Assembly: GCF_004353185.1 (NCBI RefSeq)
Contig: NZ_SMUS01000017.1
Location: forward strand, 18,269-82,268
From: Clostridium cuniculi
Lineage (GTDB): Bacteria; Bacillota; Clostridia; Clostridiales; Clostridiaceae
Length of the DNA stretch: 64,000 nucleotides
Direction of reading: 5' to 3'
Shown here: positions 55,360 through 64,000 of the stretch, piece by piece
Layout: every line of letters starts with the position of its first letter
Position numbering within the stretch: the first letter of the stretch is position 1
Translations under genes and position numbers: made by a program
Notes under the pieces: generated by a model
What the model saw: the letters and a program-made list of their open reading frames with translations, nothing else
Database searches by the model: none
What the model was told of the DNA's origin: nothing

Positions 55360-56205
55360 TTAATACTTACGTATATTTATTGGTTTTAAACCAAATAATT
55401 CTTCTCTAAGATAATAGTGCACTGCATCTATTGCCTTTTGAATTTCTTGAGTTAAATTTCCTAAAATTCTTATTATAATGCCATGCTCTTCTAATATCGA
55501 AACACCATATTTTATATCTAAATTCAAAGCATCGATAATCTCTCTTGCTTTTTCAACATAATTTTCATTAATATTTTCATTTATAACTACCATTGTACCA
55601 AAATTAATATAACCTTCTAGTATTCCAAGTTCAGTTACATCATATTCTCTTGGATTTAATTGTAAGTTATCTAACAATAAAAGTTTATTATCTACGTAAA
55701 TCTTATTTCTCATCTTTACAGAATCATATTGGAATTTAGATCCATCCGGTGACCAACCTGATGTTATTCCATCTGTATAAATAAGAGTTGCTTTTTTATC
55801 CATATATATAGTTGTATCTTGATTATATACAGCATTTTTATATAAGATAACACTGTCAGAAATATATTCTAAAACAGAATTTTCTTCCATTCTTATAATA
55901 GTTTCTTGACAAGCCGCTTCTTTATTTTTTTCGCATTTATACACCTTAGTTGGTGCTTGTGTTGTTATTATTGCCTTAGCATCTTTTTTTACTTCTATTG
56001 AATTTTGATATATTTCACCTTCAACATATCCCCCACCTAAGTGAAGTAAAAAATAGCATGGTGTCTTTTCTCTACCTAAAAATATTGTTGGTGAAACCTT
56101 AGATGCACCTACAAAATGGACTGTAGTTGCAACTGTTCCATTAGGTTTATTCTCTAAAACTAACTCTGCATTTCCAGCTATTTTATTACTCATATCGTTA
56201 ATCAT
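55360..56205 (-). CDS. ureD: Urease accessory protein UreD/UreH
   Basis: 281 residues. UreD features: FLGREKTPCYFLLHLGGGYVEGE near residue 45, TQAPTKVYKC near 95, LEYISDSVILYKNAVY near 130 and YTDGITSGWSPDGSKF. It provides the scaffold through which nickel passes to apo-urease. One base separates it from ureG, so the two are tightly coupled. Confidence 0.92.
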   Translation of the reverse strand: MINDMSNKIAGNAELVLENKPNGTVATTVHFVGASKVSPTIFLGREKTPCYFLLHLGGGYVEGEIYQNSIEVKKDAKAIITTQAPTKVYKCEKNKEAACQETIIRMEENSVLEYISDSVILYKNAVYNQDTTIYMDKKATLIYTDGITSGWSPDGSKFQYDSVKMRNKIYVDNKLLLLDNLQLNPREYDVTELGILEGYINFGTMVVINENINENYVEKAREIIDALNLDIKYGVSILEEHGIIIRILGNLTQEIQKAIDAVHYYLREELFGLKPINIRKY

Positions 56206-56206
56206 A

Positions 56207-56818
56207 TTAACAAATTCCTTCTAATAAACATTTTTCTTTTATCCACTTAATAATAGTTTCTACTCCCTCATCTGTTTTTAAGTTAGTGAATATAAAGTCT
56301 TTTTCTCCTCTAAATGTTAATGTATCTTCTCTCATAACATCTAAATTTGCCCCAACATATGGTGCTAAATCTATTTTATTTATAACAAATAAATCACTCT
56401 TAATCATACCTTGTCCTGCTTTTCTAGGTATCTTTTCACCTTGAGCAACGTCTATTATGTACATTGAAAAATCAACTAAATCCGGACTAAATGTAGCTGC
56501 TAAATTATCTCCGCCGCTTTCAACAAATATTATGTCTAAATTAGTAAATTTATTTTTTAATTCTTCTATAGCTGCAAAGTTCATTGAAGCATCTTCTCTT
56601 ATTGCTGTATGAGGACATCCTCCTGTTTCTACTCCAATAATTCTACCTTCATCTAATACTGAATTTTCAACCATGAATTTTGCATCTTCTTTTGTATATA
56701 TGTCATTAGTTATTACAGCTAATTCATAATCTTTTGCCATCTGTCTTGTTACTCTTTCAATTAAAAGAGTTTTTCCTGCACCTACAGGACCTCCAACACC
56801 TATTATTACCGGTCTCAT
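56207..56818 (-). CDS. ureG: Urease accessory GTPase UreG
   Basis: 203 residues. P-loop [15 protein letters not shown] near residue 8, the nickel-binding [15 protein letters not shown] (Cys-Pro-His) near 65, [15 protein letters not shown] near 97, and the guanine-specificity NKID near 146. AAGGAG precedes the ATG. It couples GTP hydrolysis to nickel insertion. Confidence 0.95.
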   Translation of the reverse strand: MRPVIIGVGGPVGAGKTLLIERVTRQMAKDYELAVITNDIYTKEDAKFMVENSVLDEGRIIGVETGGCPHTAIREDASMNFAAIEELKNKFTNLDIIFVESGGDNLAATFSPDLVDFSMYIIDVAQGEKIPRKAGQGMIKSDLFVINKIDLAPYVGANLDVMREDTLTFRGEKDFIFTNLKTDEGVETIIKWIKEKCLLEGIC

Positions 56819-56901
56819 AATAAAATCTCCTTTACTATAATTAGTTAAAATAATCTAAAATCTCCTAAGGATAAATATCTATCTATCCTTAGGAAACTTT
56901 T

Positions 56902-57135
56902 TTAGTGTATATGATCAGAATCAATATCCCTAAAAGCTACTTCTAAACAAACTTCATCTAGCTTATATTCGATATGGGCTGATTTTAATATTTCTTCTAT
57001 TCTTTCATCGTATTGTAATAGCATTTTACCATCTTGAAATTGAGCTGGAAGATGTCTATTCCCTAATGAATGAGCTATCTTTCCCATTTCTGCCATAGTA
57101 TCAGCAGTTACAACAAAAACCTTATATAAATCCAT
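56902..57135 (-). CDS. Stand-alone UreE C-terminal-like domain protein
   Basis: 77 residues from the ATG at 57135 (GGAGAG just upstream; an ATG at 57147 is also in frame). The core VVTADTMAEMGKIAHSLGNRHLPAQFQDGKMLLQYDE aligns with the metal-binding half of the UreE encoded at 54871-55326 (MAYIAHKLGNKHLPAHFEDD), including the conserved His. It ends DSDHIH. The N-terminal UreE domain is absent. It sits between ureC and ureG, separate from full-length ureE. A nickel-handling role is inferred. Quoted motif pieces come from residues about 10-45. Confidence 0.8.
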   Translation of the reverse strand: MDLYKVFVVTADTMAEMGKIAHSLGNRHLPAQFQDGKMLLQYDERIEEILKSAHIEYKLDEVCLEVAFRDIDSDHIH

Positions 57136-57156
57136 TTTTCTCTCCATAAATATATC

Positions 57157-58872
57157 TTAGAATAAGAAGTATCTTTGAGCCATTGGTACTGTTTCAGCCG
57201 GTTCACAAGTTATAAGCTCTCCATCAACTGTAACGTCATAAGTTTGAGGATCTACTTCTAATTCTGGCATAGCATCATTAAGCTTCATATCCTTCTTAGT
57301 TAAATTCCTAATACCTCTTACAGGTAATACTTGTTTTTCTAAGCCTAATTTTCCTTTGATATCATCTTCAAAAGCGTATTTTGATACAAAGGCAGCAGTA
57401 GTTTGTGCTGCAGCCTTTCCTTGTGCACCAAACATCTTTCTTAACATTTCTGGTTGACATGTTGGAATTGAAGCATTTGATTCTCCCATAACTGAAAGGT
57501 TAATCATACCACCTTTGATTACTACCTTAGGTTTAACTCCAAAGAAAGCAGGTTCCCATAAAACTAAATCAGCCATTTTACCTATTTCTACTGATCCAAC
57601 ATAGTCAGCTATTCCGTGTGCTATAGCTGGGTTTATTGTATATTTTGCAACATATCTTCTAAGTCTGTTGTTATCGTTATATTCTGAATCATTTTCCATT
57701 ATACCTCTTTGATTCTTCATCTTAGAAGCAGTTTGCCATGTTCTAGAAACAACCTCTCCAATTCTTCCCATAGCCATTGTATCTGAGCTCATAATACTGA
57801 ATACACCCATATCGTGAAGTATATCTTCTGCAGCAATTGTTTGCTTTCTGATTCTTGAATCAGCAAAAGCTATATCTTCCGGAACTTTGTTATCTAAATG
57901 ATGACAAACCATAAGCATATCTAAATGTTCTGCTATAGTGTTTACTGTATAAGGTTTTGTTGGGTTGGTAGAAGCTGGCAATACATTTGGATGTGATGCC
58001 ATCTTTAATATATCAGGAGCATGTCCACCACCAGCACCTTCTGTATGGAATGTATGAATAACTCTTCCTTGTATTGCATCTATAGTATTTTCAACAAATC
58101 CACCTTCGTTTAATGTATCTGTATGTATAGCTACTTGTACATCATACTCATCAGCTGTTCTTAAAGCATAGTCAATTGCTGATTTAGTTGCGCCCCAGTC
58201 CTCATGAACCTTTAATCCACAAGCACCAGCTCTTATTTGCTCTGCATTAACTTCAACGTTAGCTCCGCTACCTTTTCCAAGGATACCTACGTTTATTGGA
58301 AGTTCATCAAAAGCTTCTAACATTCTATGAATATGCCATTCACCAGGAGTACAAGTAGTTGCATTACTTCCATCGTTAGGACCTGTACCACCACCGATTA
58401 CAGTAGTAATTCCTCCATGTAATGCAGAGTCTACTAAATCTGGGCTAATAAAGTGAACGTGAGTATCAATTCCACCTGCTGTTAAGATACATCCTTCACC
58501 AGCTAAAGCTTCTGTACTTACTCCTACTATAAAGTCTATATTGTCCATTCCATCAGGATTTCCACCCTTACCTATAGCAACGATTTTTCCATCCTTAATT
58601 CCTATATCAGCTTTATATACTCCTGTATAGTCTAAAACAGTAACCCCAGTGATTATTAAATCTACAACCTTTGGATTCTTTCTAGTTTCTATTGAGTTTT
58701 GCCCCATACCATCTCTTAGAGATTTACCGCCACCGAATTTACATTCATCACCGTAAACAGTATAGTCTTTTTCTATTTTTAAGAATAAATCTGTATCTGC
58801 AAGTCTAATACTATCTCCTGTAGTTGGTCCAAATAAATCTGAATAATGTTTTCTATCTATTTCAAAAGCCAT
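57157..58872 (-). CDS. ureC: Urease alpha subunit
   Basis: 571 residues. The complete active site is visible: His138 and His140 ([11 protein letters not shown]), the carbamylated Lys221 (GLKVHEDWG), His250 ([11 protein letters not shown]), His276 ([13 protein letters not shown]), the mobile-flap Cys323-His324 ([13 protein letters not shown]), and Asp364 ([10 protein letters not shown]). It hydrolyses urea to ammonia and carbamate in the UreABC complex. The stop is 22 bases before the small UreE-like gene; the start overlaps the ureB stop. Confidence 0.97.
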   Translation of the reverse strand: MAFEIDRKHYSDLFGPTTGDSIRLADTDLFLKIEKDYTVYGDECKFGGGKSLRDGMGQNSIETRKNPKVVDLIITGVTVLDYTGVYKADIGIKDGKIVAIGKGGNPDGMDNIDFIVGVSTEALAGEGCILTAGGIDTHVHFISPDLVDSALHGGITTVIGGGTGPNDGSNATTCTPGEWHIHRMLEAFDELPINVGILGKGSGANVEVNAEQIRAGACGLKVHEDWGATKSAIDYALRTADEYDVQVAIHTDTLNEGGFVENTIDAIQGRVIHTFHTEGAGGGHAPDILKMASHPNVLPASTNPTKPYTVNTIAEHLDMLMVCHHLDNKVPEDIAFADSRIRKQTIAAEDILHDMGVFSIMSSDTMAMGRIGEVVSRTWQTASKMKNQRGIMENDSEYNDNNRLRRYVAKYTINPAIAHGIADYVGSVEIGKMADLVLWEPAFFGVKPKVVIKGGMINLSVMGESNASIPTCQPEMLRKMFGAQGKAAAQTTAAFVSKYAFEDDIKGKLGLEKQVLPVRGIRNLTKKDMKLNDAMPELEVDPQTYDVTVDGELITCEPAETVPMAQRYFLF

Positions 58873-59195
58873 TATTTTCTACCTCCTTTATCTAGAAAAC
58901 CATCAACTTTATTACTTAATCCGTAAACTTTTCTTTTTCCAACTATATCTATTAAATCAACTATTTTTTCATCACCTGGTTCAAATCTTACTGCAGTACC
59001 TGCTGGTATATCTAATCGCTTTCCATATCCTGCTTCTCTATCAAATTCTAATGAATTATTTACTTCATAGAAATGAAAATGAGAACCTACTTGAACTGGT
59101 CTATCCCCTCTATTTACAACTTTAATTTGTATAGCTTCTAATCCTTCATTATATTTAATTGGCTCTTCAGCTAATATGTACTCTCCTGGTATCAT
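58872..59195 (-). CDS. ureB: Urease beta subunit
   Basis: 107 residues. UreB features: [17 protein letters not shown] at the N-terminus, [19 protein letters not shown] near residue 35 and [18 protein letters not shown] near 65. Structural subunit that packs against UreC. It overlaps ureC by one base and lies 15 bases after ureA. Confidence 0.95.
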   Translation of the reverse strand: MIPGEYILAEEPIKYNEGLEAIQIKVVNRGDRPVQVGSHFHFYEVNNSLEFDREAGYGKRLDIPAGTAVRFEPGDEKIVDLIDIVGKRKVYGLSNKVDGFLDKGGRK

Positions 59196-59210
59196 AATTT
59201 AAACCTCCAT

Positions 59211-59513
59211 TTATTGAATAGGATCATGCACTGTTACAAGTTTAGTACCATCTGGGAATGTACATTCAACTTGTATTGTATGAATCATTTCTGGTATTCC
59301 TTCCATAACTTGCTCTCTTTTAAGTACTTGTCTACCTTCATTCATAAGAAGTTCTACAGCCTTACCTTCTCTAGCACCTTCCATTATTTCGTCTGTAATA
59401 AGTGCTATAGATTCTGGATAATTTAACTTAATTCCTTTTGCTAGTCTTCTTCTAGCAACATCTGCAGCTACAACTATCATTAATTTTTCTTGTTCCTTCA
59501 TTGATAATCTCAC
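59211..59513 (-). CDS. ureA: Urease gamma subunit
   Basis: 100 residues from a GTG at 59513, which has AAGGAGGA 7 bases upstream and gives the normal UreA N-terminus ([12 protein letters not shown]); a longer frame to 59537 would place the ribosome site inside the gene. Family features: [20 protein letters not shown] near residue 20 and [19 protein letters not shown] near the end. First gene of the ureABC order. Confidence 0.94.
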   Translation of the reverse strand: MRLSMKEQEKLMIVVAADVARRRLAKGIKLNYPESIALITDEIMEGAREGKAVELLMNEGRQVLKREQVMEGIPEMIHTIQVECTFPDGTKLVTVHDPIQ

Positions 59514-59537
59514 AGCTATATCCTCCTTCATTATCAT

Positions 59538-59777
59538 TTAAATATCACAATTTTTTATGATATTTTTTTTATACTCCTTTTTTATATATCATTCAAATTT
59601 AAACTTTTGACACTTTTTTATTTCTAAAGATTATTTATATTATATTTGTTATGTAAAAACGTTCACAATCTATCATTCTTTAATTTATCTTTATTTTATG
59701 ACATTTTTGGATAATTTTTTCACGTATTTTTATCTTTTTTTAATGAAATTATTATATCGTTTTTAACTAATAACAAT
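59538..59777. promoter_or_regulatory. Upstream region of the urease operon
   Basis: About 240 AT-rich bases between the ureI terminator and ureA. The urease promoter must lie here because a strong terminator separates ureI. I could not identify a clear -35/-10 pair, NikR-type dyad or riboswitch by eye. Confidence 0.45.
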
Positions 59778-59828
59778 AAAAAAAAAGATTACTACAAAAT
59801 AATCAAAAAAATCATTTTGTAACAATCT
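59778..59828 (-). terminator. Terminator downstream of ureI
   Basis: AGATT-x2-TACAAAAT pairs with ATTTTGTA-x2-AATCT (59786-59828), followed on the minus strand by nine T residues. It starts 11 bases after the ureI stop codon and separates it from ureA. Confidence 0.82.
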
Positions 59829-59838
59829 CTTTCAAAAT

Positions 59839-60351
59839 TTATTTAGGAAACATATTAATTAATAATAAGAATCCTGGAATCCAAGCTGTGAAAATACCAT
59901 CAATAACCGATAAGTATCCAACAAATTTTCCTAACTCTTTCTTCATTACTAATTCTATAAAACTAGTTAACCATAATAAGCCCCATAAAATCCATATAAT
60001 AACCCAATATATATTTCCTACAGTGAAGTCTATAAATTTAAATGTTGTTGAATCAATAAATGCTAATGGAATTGTATTAATCGCTACAAATAAACAGTAC
60101 CATCCATATAATCTACCATCTAGATTAAATAAACACCTTGCTGCAATAAATAGATATGTAAATCCAAATAATAAACCTGTTCCTGCTGCAAAATACTCTC
60201 CTTGTACTACTGCTATTATATTTATTACAAATGATAATACTCCAGTAAATACATTAAATACTGCCATAGACTTTTGATCTATATTACAAAGCCTTGCTAT
60301 ACCATTAAGTATAAGAACCACTCCAACATATAATAAAACTACACCTAACAT
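59839..60351 (-). CDS. ureI: UreI/AmiS-family urea channel
   Basis: 170 residues, six membrane helices, matching the UreI/AmiS family (LLYVGVVLILNGIARL at the N-terminus, AAGTGLLFGFTYLFIAARCL near 55, YWVIIWILWGLLWLTSFIE near 115, and a C-terminal SVIDGIFTAWIPGFLLL). In Helicobacter UreI passes urea into the cell under acid conditions. The periplasmic loops here contain few His residues, so acid gating is uncertain. It precedes the urease genes on the same strand but has its own terminator. Confidence 0.88.
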   Translation of the reverse strand: MLGVVLLYVGVVLILNGIARLCNIDQKSMAVFNVFTGVLSFVINIIAVVQGEYFAAGTGLLFGFTYLFIAARCLFNLDGRLYGWYCLFVAINTIPLAFIDSTTFKFIDFTVGNIYWVIIWILWGLLWLTSFIELVMKKELGKFVGYLSVIDGIFTAWIPGFLLLINMFPK

Positions 60352-60383
60352 AATTTACATCTTCTTTCTTTTATTTTTTACTT

Positions 60384-60909
60384 GTATTTTATTTCATAAT
60401 TCTCTTTGAAGAATTCTTGATCTAATCCTTTTAATTGCACTTCGTCACTTACTTTTACAGATTTAATATAGCTGCTCCTAATGGATCTATATTAAATCTC
60501 CTTTTTCATTTTTATACGTTCTTTTACCTAGTACACATAATACACCTAAACCTACAAATCCTGATGTAATGTGAATTACTACTCCTCCAGCGAAGTCTAC
60601 GAATCCCATCTTAGCTAAGAATCCATCACCCTAAACTCAGTGAGCTACTGGACAGTATATAATTAATACTTTTATCCATCCGCTTACAGTCAATCTATTA
60701 GCAAAAGCTCCTGCCATTAATGGTGCCGTTATTATAGTAAACATTAATTTATACATAAAGAACATTATGAATAGTATTATATTACTGTAGGTATCATTAA
60801 CAGCAAAGTTAACATCTTTGAACGCAAAATATTGAAGTGGATTACCAGGAATTTTTCTCTCTCCTAATTCTCCATAGAAAAATATTCTAGGGATTAGTAT
60901 ATCAAACAA
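60384..60909 (-). pseudogene. Ammonium transporter (Amt) remnant
   Basis: The frame from 60909 holds Amt-like sequence (LMFTIITAPLMAGAFANRL), then CPVAH followed by TGA, one codon, TAG, and in-frame GDGFLAKMGFVDFAGGVVIH, continuing to about 60490. The family has WVWGDGG at this place, so two Trp codons have become stops. Further left, VSDEVQLKGLDQEFF, resembling the Amt C-terminal tail, is in another frame. The N-terminal third and much of the C-terminal half are missing. Not functional. Confidence 0.82.
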
Positions 60910-61093
60910 AGTCGAATATTGTCAATATTTTCTAATTGAATTAAAATAATTTTAATTTTCTGTATTTTCTTATAATAATTTCTTAATTATCTATTATTGT
61001 TAGAGAAATAGCTATATTATTCAATTATATCCCTATTTCCATTCCTAATATTTCCTGTCAATACTTTAACTAACATATTATTTTTCTTAACTA

Positions 61094-61279
61094 TTATGTA
61101 ATTATAGTTAAAAGTCCATCTTCTTCATATCCATCATATCCTGGAGGCGCTCCTATAAGCTTTAATGCTACATGCTTTTCTTGGTATTCACTCATATCGA
61201 ATCTTATAATCTTAACGCCTAAGCTATTACTTAATGTTCTTGCTATCTCTGTTTTACCAACTCTTGTTGAAACTACAAA
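61094..61279 (-). pseudogene. ClpA/ClpB AAA+ ATPase fragment
   Basis: A 61-codon stretch reads [20 protein letters not shown], then [34 protein letters not shown] and TAA. This is the Walker A to pore-loop part of the second ATPase domain of ClpA/B-type proteins (normal GPTGVGKTELAR, FDMSEYMEKH, GAPPGYVGYEEGG). The P-loop is already degenerate. No start, no ribosome site and no other part of the gene is present. Confidence 0.8.
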
Positions 61280-61385
61280 AAAAAAGAGAATCTACTGATT
61301 GAATGGTTAAATCAAACTAAAGCTAGTTTCTAGCTTTATTCACGAGCTCTCCCCCTAAGTGGAAAATCTAAAATAAAATCAAATA

Positions 61386-61431
61386 ATAAAAAAACAGATG
61401 AAAATAAAGTAATTTCTTTACTTTCATCTGT
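61386..61431 (-). terminator. Terminator of treR
   Basis: ACAGATGAAA (61394-61403) pairs with TTTCATCTGT (61422-61431), with inner AAAG/CTTT pairing, followed on the minus strand by TTTTTTT. It starts 17 bases after the treR stop. Confidence 0.78.
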
Positions 61432-61447
61432 AATAATAATTTTATAT

Positions 61448-62158
61448 TTAATGTCTTCTTGCAAAATCAACAAATACAAATTTATCTGGTCTATGCCTTG
61501 ACTCTGTATATTGAAATAAACTAGTATCATCTAAATATGTGTAACTTTTTACTACTACTATCATATCAAAGCCCTTCATATCTAGGTATTTTTTATCTTC
61601 TTCTGTTGCATTTTGCACTGTTATTTCTTTCTTAGCATATGCAATTTTTAATCCTAATACATCTTCTACATATTCATATAAGGAATTCTTACATACATCA
61701 TATGTAAGATTATCTACAAACCTTTTAATCATATAATCTTTATCTAAAATTACCTTTTCTCCATCAAAAGATCTTGTTCTAATAATCTTCCACACCTTTT
61801 CATCTTCAGTAATTTCCAATCCTCTTGCTATATTTTTCTTAGGATATATGCAATCCAAAAACTCAACAAAAGTTTCTATATTACTAGTAGACTTTTGAGC
61901 AATTTCTTTAAAACTAACTACCCCTGATACTGGAAAGTTAAATTTGTTTATATCTAATACAAAAGATCCTTTTCCTTTAGTCTTTTGTATATATCCATTT
62001 TGCTCTAACATATTTAAAGATTTTCTAACAGTATCCCTAGATACATTATATTGATCCATTAGTTCTTTTTCTGATGGCAACTTATCATTACTTTGATATT
62101 CTTTGCTTTCTATTTTATTTACTATAATGTTATATATATTTAAATACTTTTTATCCAT
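61448..62158 (-). CDS. treR: GntR-family trehalose operon repressor
   Basis: 236 residues. The N-terminal GntR winged helix (DKLPSEKELMDQYNVSRDTV, then RKSLNMLEQNGYIQKTKGKG) is followed by a UTRA sensor domain (about 80-230; FPVSGVVSFKEIAQKS, VWKIIRTRSFDGEKVILDKD). Family knowledge: TreR represses trehalose genes and responds to trehalose-6-phosphate. It lies 35 bases after treC on the same strand, the usual order. Confidence 0.9.
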   Translation of the reverse strand: MDKKYLNIYNIIVNKIESKEYQSNDKLPSEKELMDQYNVSRDTVRKSLNMLEQNGYIQKTKGKGSFVLDINKFNFPVSGVVSFKEIAQKSTSNIETFVEFLDCIYPKKNIARGLEITEDEKVWKIIRTRSFDGEKVILDKDYMIKRFVDNLTYDVCKNSLYEYVEDVLGLKIAYAKKEITVQNATEEDKKYLDMKGFDMIVVVKSYTYLDDTSLFQYTESRHRPDKFVFVDFARRH

Positions 62159-62193
62159 TTATATCACCATAGTAATTTTATCATATAAATATA

Positions 62194-63855
62194 CTATTTC
62201 TCAATATAATAAACTATTGATTCATATGGTCTAAGAGTCATTTCTTTATTTAATTCAACTTCATTAGAGTAGTTAGATATTAATACTTTAACATTGTTAT
62301 TTTCTAATAATTCTGATGGAATATCTACCTTTGCATCTTCTCCATAGAAATTATTTAAAACAACTAATGTCTTATTTTCATAATTTCTAGTATATCCAAG
62401 TACTTTATTATTATCTTCTAATATCATCTTAAAACTACCCTTTGAAATAACATCATATTCTTTTCTTAATGATATTAACTTCTTATAGTGATAGAAAATA
62501 GATTCCTTGTCTTTAAGAGCATTTTCTGCATTTATTTCTTTATAAGATTTTGCTACTGGTATCCATGGTGTTCCACTTGTAAATCCAGCATTTTCTTCAC
62601 TATTCCATTGAATTGGAGTTCTTGAATTATCTCTTGATTTTGATCTTAAAATTTCTAAAATATCAGCTTCTGATTCGCCTTGCTCTTTTAATATATTATA
62701 ATAATTTATTGACTCAACGTCTCTATACTCTTCTATTGTATCAAAGTAAGGATTAGTCATTCCAAACTCTTCACCTTGATAAATATACGGTGTTCCTCTC
62801 ATCATATGAATAGTTGTGGCTAACATTTTACCACTTTCATTATGATATTTTTTATCATTTCCAAATCTTGATATTGCTCTAGGTTGGTCATGGTTACACC
62901 AGAATACAGCACTCCATCCATTACCTTCTTGCATTCCTTCTTGCCATTCTTTAAATATATCTTTTAGCATTTTAAAGTCAAAATCCATCATTGTCCACTT
63001 ATCACCATTTTTATAATCGACTTTTAAATGGTGGAAGTTAAATACCATTGATAGCTCTTTTTCATCTGGATTTGAATACTTAATACAATTATCAACAGAT
63101 GTTGAAGACATTTCTCCTACTGTTATTACATCTTCATACTTACCAAATGTATTTTTATTAAGTTCTTTTAGATATTCATGAATGTTAGGTCCATCTGTAT
63201 AAAATCTTCTTCCATCACCTATATTATCATCTTCAAATATTTCCGGTTTAGAAATAAGATTAACTACGTCTAGTCTAAACCCCTTTACTCCTTTATCTAA
63301 CCAGAAGTTTACTACCTTATATATTTCATCTCTAACTTCTTTATTGTCCCAATTTAAATCACCTTGTGTAACATCAAATAAGTGAAGGTAATATTCATTA
63401 AATTCTTCTACATACTCCCATGCATTACCTCCGAACTTAGAAATCCAGTTAGTTGGAGGTTCATTATTTTTTCCTTCTTTAAATATATAAAAATCTTTAT
63501 ATTTCTTGTCACCATTTAATGCTTTTTTAAACCATTCATGCTCTGTAGAAGTATGATTAAATACCATATCTAACATAATATCTATATTTCTCTTTTTTGC
63601 TTCTACTACAAGATTATCGAAATCTTCCATAGTTCCCATTCTAGGATCTATTTTATAATAATCTGCCACATCATATCCATTATCTTTTTGAGGAGATACA
63701 TAAACAGGAGTTAACCATATATAATCTACACCAAGTTCTTTTAAATAATCTAATTTTTCTGTTACTCCGTTTATATCTCCAATTCCATCTCCGTTTGAAT
63801 CATTAAATGACTTAGGGTATATTTGATAAACTACACTTTCTCTAAAATCTTTCAT
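62194..63855 (-). CDS. treC: Alpha,alpha-phosphotrehalase (GH13)
   Basis: 553 residues. GH13 motifs: region I DIMLDMVFNHTSTEHEWF near residue 95, region II GFRLDVVNLI (nucleophile Asp) near 197, region III TVGEMSSTS (acid/base Glu) near 252, and region IV FWCNHDQPRAISRF near 323. The N-terminus SVVYQIYPKSFNDSNGDGIG and partner treR identify trehalose-6-phosphate hydrolase rather than oligo-1,6-glucosidase. It yields glucose and glucose-6-phosphate from PTS-imported trehalose. The matching PTS gene is not in the window. Confidence 0.9.
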   Translation of the reverse strand: MKDFRESVVYQIYPKSFNDSNGDGIGDINGVTEKLDYLKELGVDYIWLTPVYVSPQKDNGYDVADYYKIDPRMGTMEDFDNLVVEAKKRNIDIMLDMVFNHTSTEHEWFKKALNGDKKYKDFYIFKEGKNNEPPTNWISKFGGNAWEYVEEFNEYYLHLFDVTQGDLNWDNKEVRDEIYKVVNFWLDKGVKGFRLDVVNLISKPEIFEDDNIGDGRRFYTDGPNIHEYLKELNKNTFGKYEDVITVGEMSSTSVDNCIKYSNPDEKELSMVFNFHHLKVDYKNGDKWTMMDFDFKMLKDIFKEWQEGMQEGNGWSAVFWCNHDQPRAISRFGNDKKYHNESGKMLATTIHMMRGTPYIYQGEEFGMTNPYFDTIEEYRDVESINYYNILKEQGESEADILEILRSKSRDNSRTPIQWNSEENAGFTSGTPWIPVAKSYKEINAENALKDKESIFYHYKKLISLRKEYDVISKGSFKMILEDNNKVLGYTRNYENKTLVVLNNFYGEDAKVDIPSELLENNNVKVLISNYSNEVELNKEMTLRPYESIVYYIEK

Positions 63856-63875
63856 TTTAACTATCTCCTTTTAAT

Positions 63876-63893
63876 ATCTCGTGTACATGCTTG
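63876..63893. promoter_or_regulatory. Inverted repeat upstream of treC, candidate TreR operator
   Basis: TGTACATGCTTGTACA (inside GTGTACATGCTTGTACAC) lies about 20 bases upstream of the treC ATG and resembles the TTGTATATACAA-type TreR operators of Gram-positive bacteria. Repression here would block treC-treR transcription. Confidence 0.5.
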
Positions 63894-63922
63894 TACACAG
63901 ACGTAATTTACTTATTTTATAC

Positions 63923-63951
63923 GTAGACTACATATAAACAATGTAGTCTAC
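63923..63951. repeat. 11-bp perfect inverted repeat
   Basis: GTAGACTACAT (63923-63933) and ATGTAGTCTAC (63941-63951) with a 7-base loop. It could be a second regulator site for treC, or a terminator of a gene entering from the right; the minus-strand side lacks a T-run. Confidence 0.4.
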
Positions 63952-64000
63952 ATTTTTTCATACAATTTACCTCTAAGAACTTCTAATTGTTCTTTGAGCT
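63948..64000 (-). CDS. Possible 3' end of an upstream gene (partial)
   Basis: The frame entering from the right edge reads LKEQLEVLRGKLYEKM and ends in TAG at 63950-63948. The heptad-like charged pattern resembles the helical hairpin of small Spo0E-like phosphatases, but only 16 codons are visible and the stop falls inside the inverted repeat at 63923-63951. Very tentative. Confidence 0.25.
   Translation of the reverse strand, partial: LKEQLEVLRGKLYEKM

Noticed and set aside
61318..61338. TAAAGCTAG/CTAGCTTTA hairpin considered as an IS end or attachment site
   Set aside because: Only 9-bp arms with a 3-base loop, no matching partner end and no transposase nearby; at most a weak terminator remnant.
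61336..61530. 64-codon minus-strand frame overlapping the treR 3' end
   Set aside because: It overlaps treR in another frame and runs through the terminator; no ribosome site and no family resemblance.

Overview
The window comes from a low-GC Firmicute, almost certainly Clostridium sensu stricto and probably gut-associated. The AT-rich sequence, strong GGAGG-type ribosome sites, occasional TTG/GTG starts, Csp-type subtilisin proteases (spore germination family), a tyrosine T-box, NEAT/LPxTG haem-uptake genes and purine-catabolism genes of the yge type all point that way. The species cannot be fixed from this sequence alone. I saw no rRNA, tRNA, CRISPR array, intact insertion sequence or phage.

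Left to right: (1) 1-4200, the end of a purine/urate-type catabolic operon (ygeY, ygeW) with a textbook -24/-12 sigma-54 promoter, a 27-bp-arm palindrome upstream of it and the cognate enhancer-binding regulator. (2) 4300-11700, a small hypothetical gene, a chimeric ApbE/PTS pseudogene, then a haem-uptake operon (four-NEAT LPxTG surface protein, membrane NEAT protein, lipoprotein, permease, ATPase) behind a Fur-like box and a divergent AraC regulator. (3) 11700-24800, mixed chromosomal genes: CPBP protease, HMA-like protein, HAD phosphatase, two orphan sensor kinases, a duplicated TPR protein, tyrS with its T-box leader, a CWC protein and a YafY-type regulator. (4) 24800-38700, amidohydrolase, pyridoxal kinase, radical-SAM protein, a LytTR/DUF3021 pair beside an unusual oxidoreductase-SCP2-membrane fusion, a MerR/aldo-keto reductase pair, a B12 transporter with a cobalamin riboswitch, an MBL hydrolase and a K+/H+ antiporter.

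(5) 38700-48600, a Pro/Gly-rich protein and two tandem copies of a two-gene Csp protease cassette, separated by a FusB-like ribosome-protection gene with an apparent leader peptide. One of the four proteases is cut by a single in-frame TAA before its catalytic serine. (6) 48600-60400, an Opp/Nik-type ABC transporter directly downstream of a complete urease locus (ureA, B, C, a stand-alone UreE C-terminal-like domain, ureG, D, E, F) with a ureI-type urea channel upstream. (7) 60400-61300, decayed remnants of an ammonium transporter and of a ClpA/B ATPase. (8) 61400-64000, treR and treC for trehalose-6-phosphate use, with palindromes upstream.

Together the genes suggest scavenging of host-derived nitrogen (purines, urea), haem and B12. 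The strongest leads are the sigma-54 control region, the duplicated and partly decayed Csp cassettes around a FusB gene, the stand-alone UreE-like domain, the oxidoreductase-SCP2-membrane fusion with its LytTR neighbours, and the NEAT domains that have methionine where tyrosine ligands are expected.
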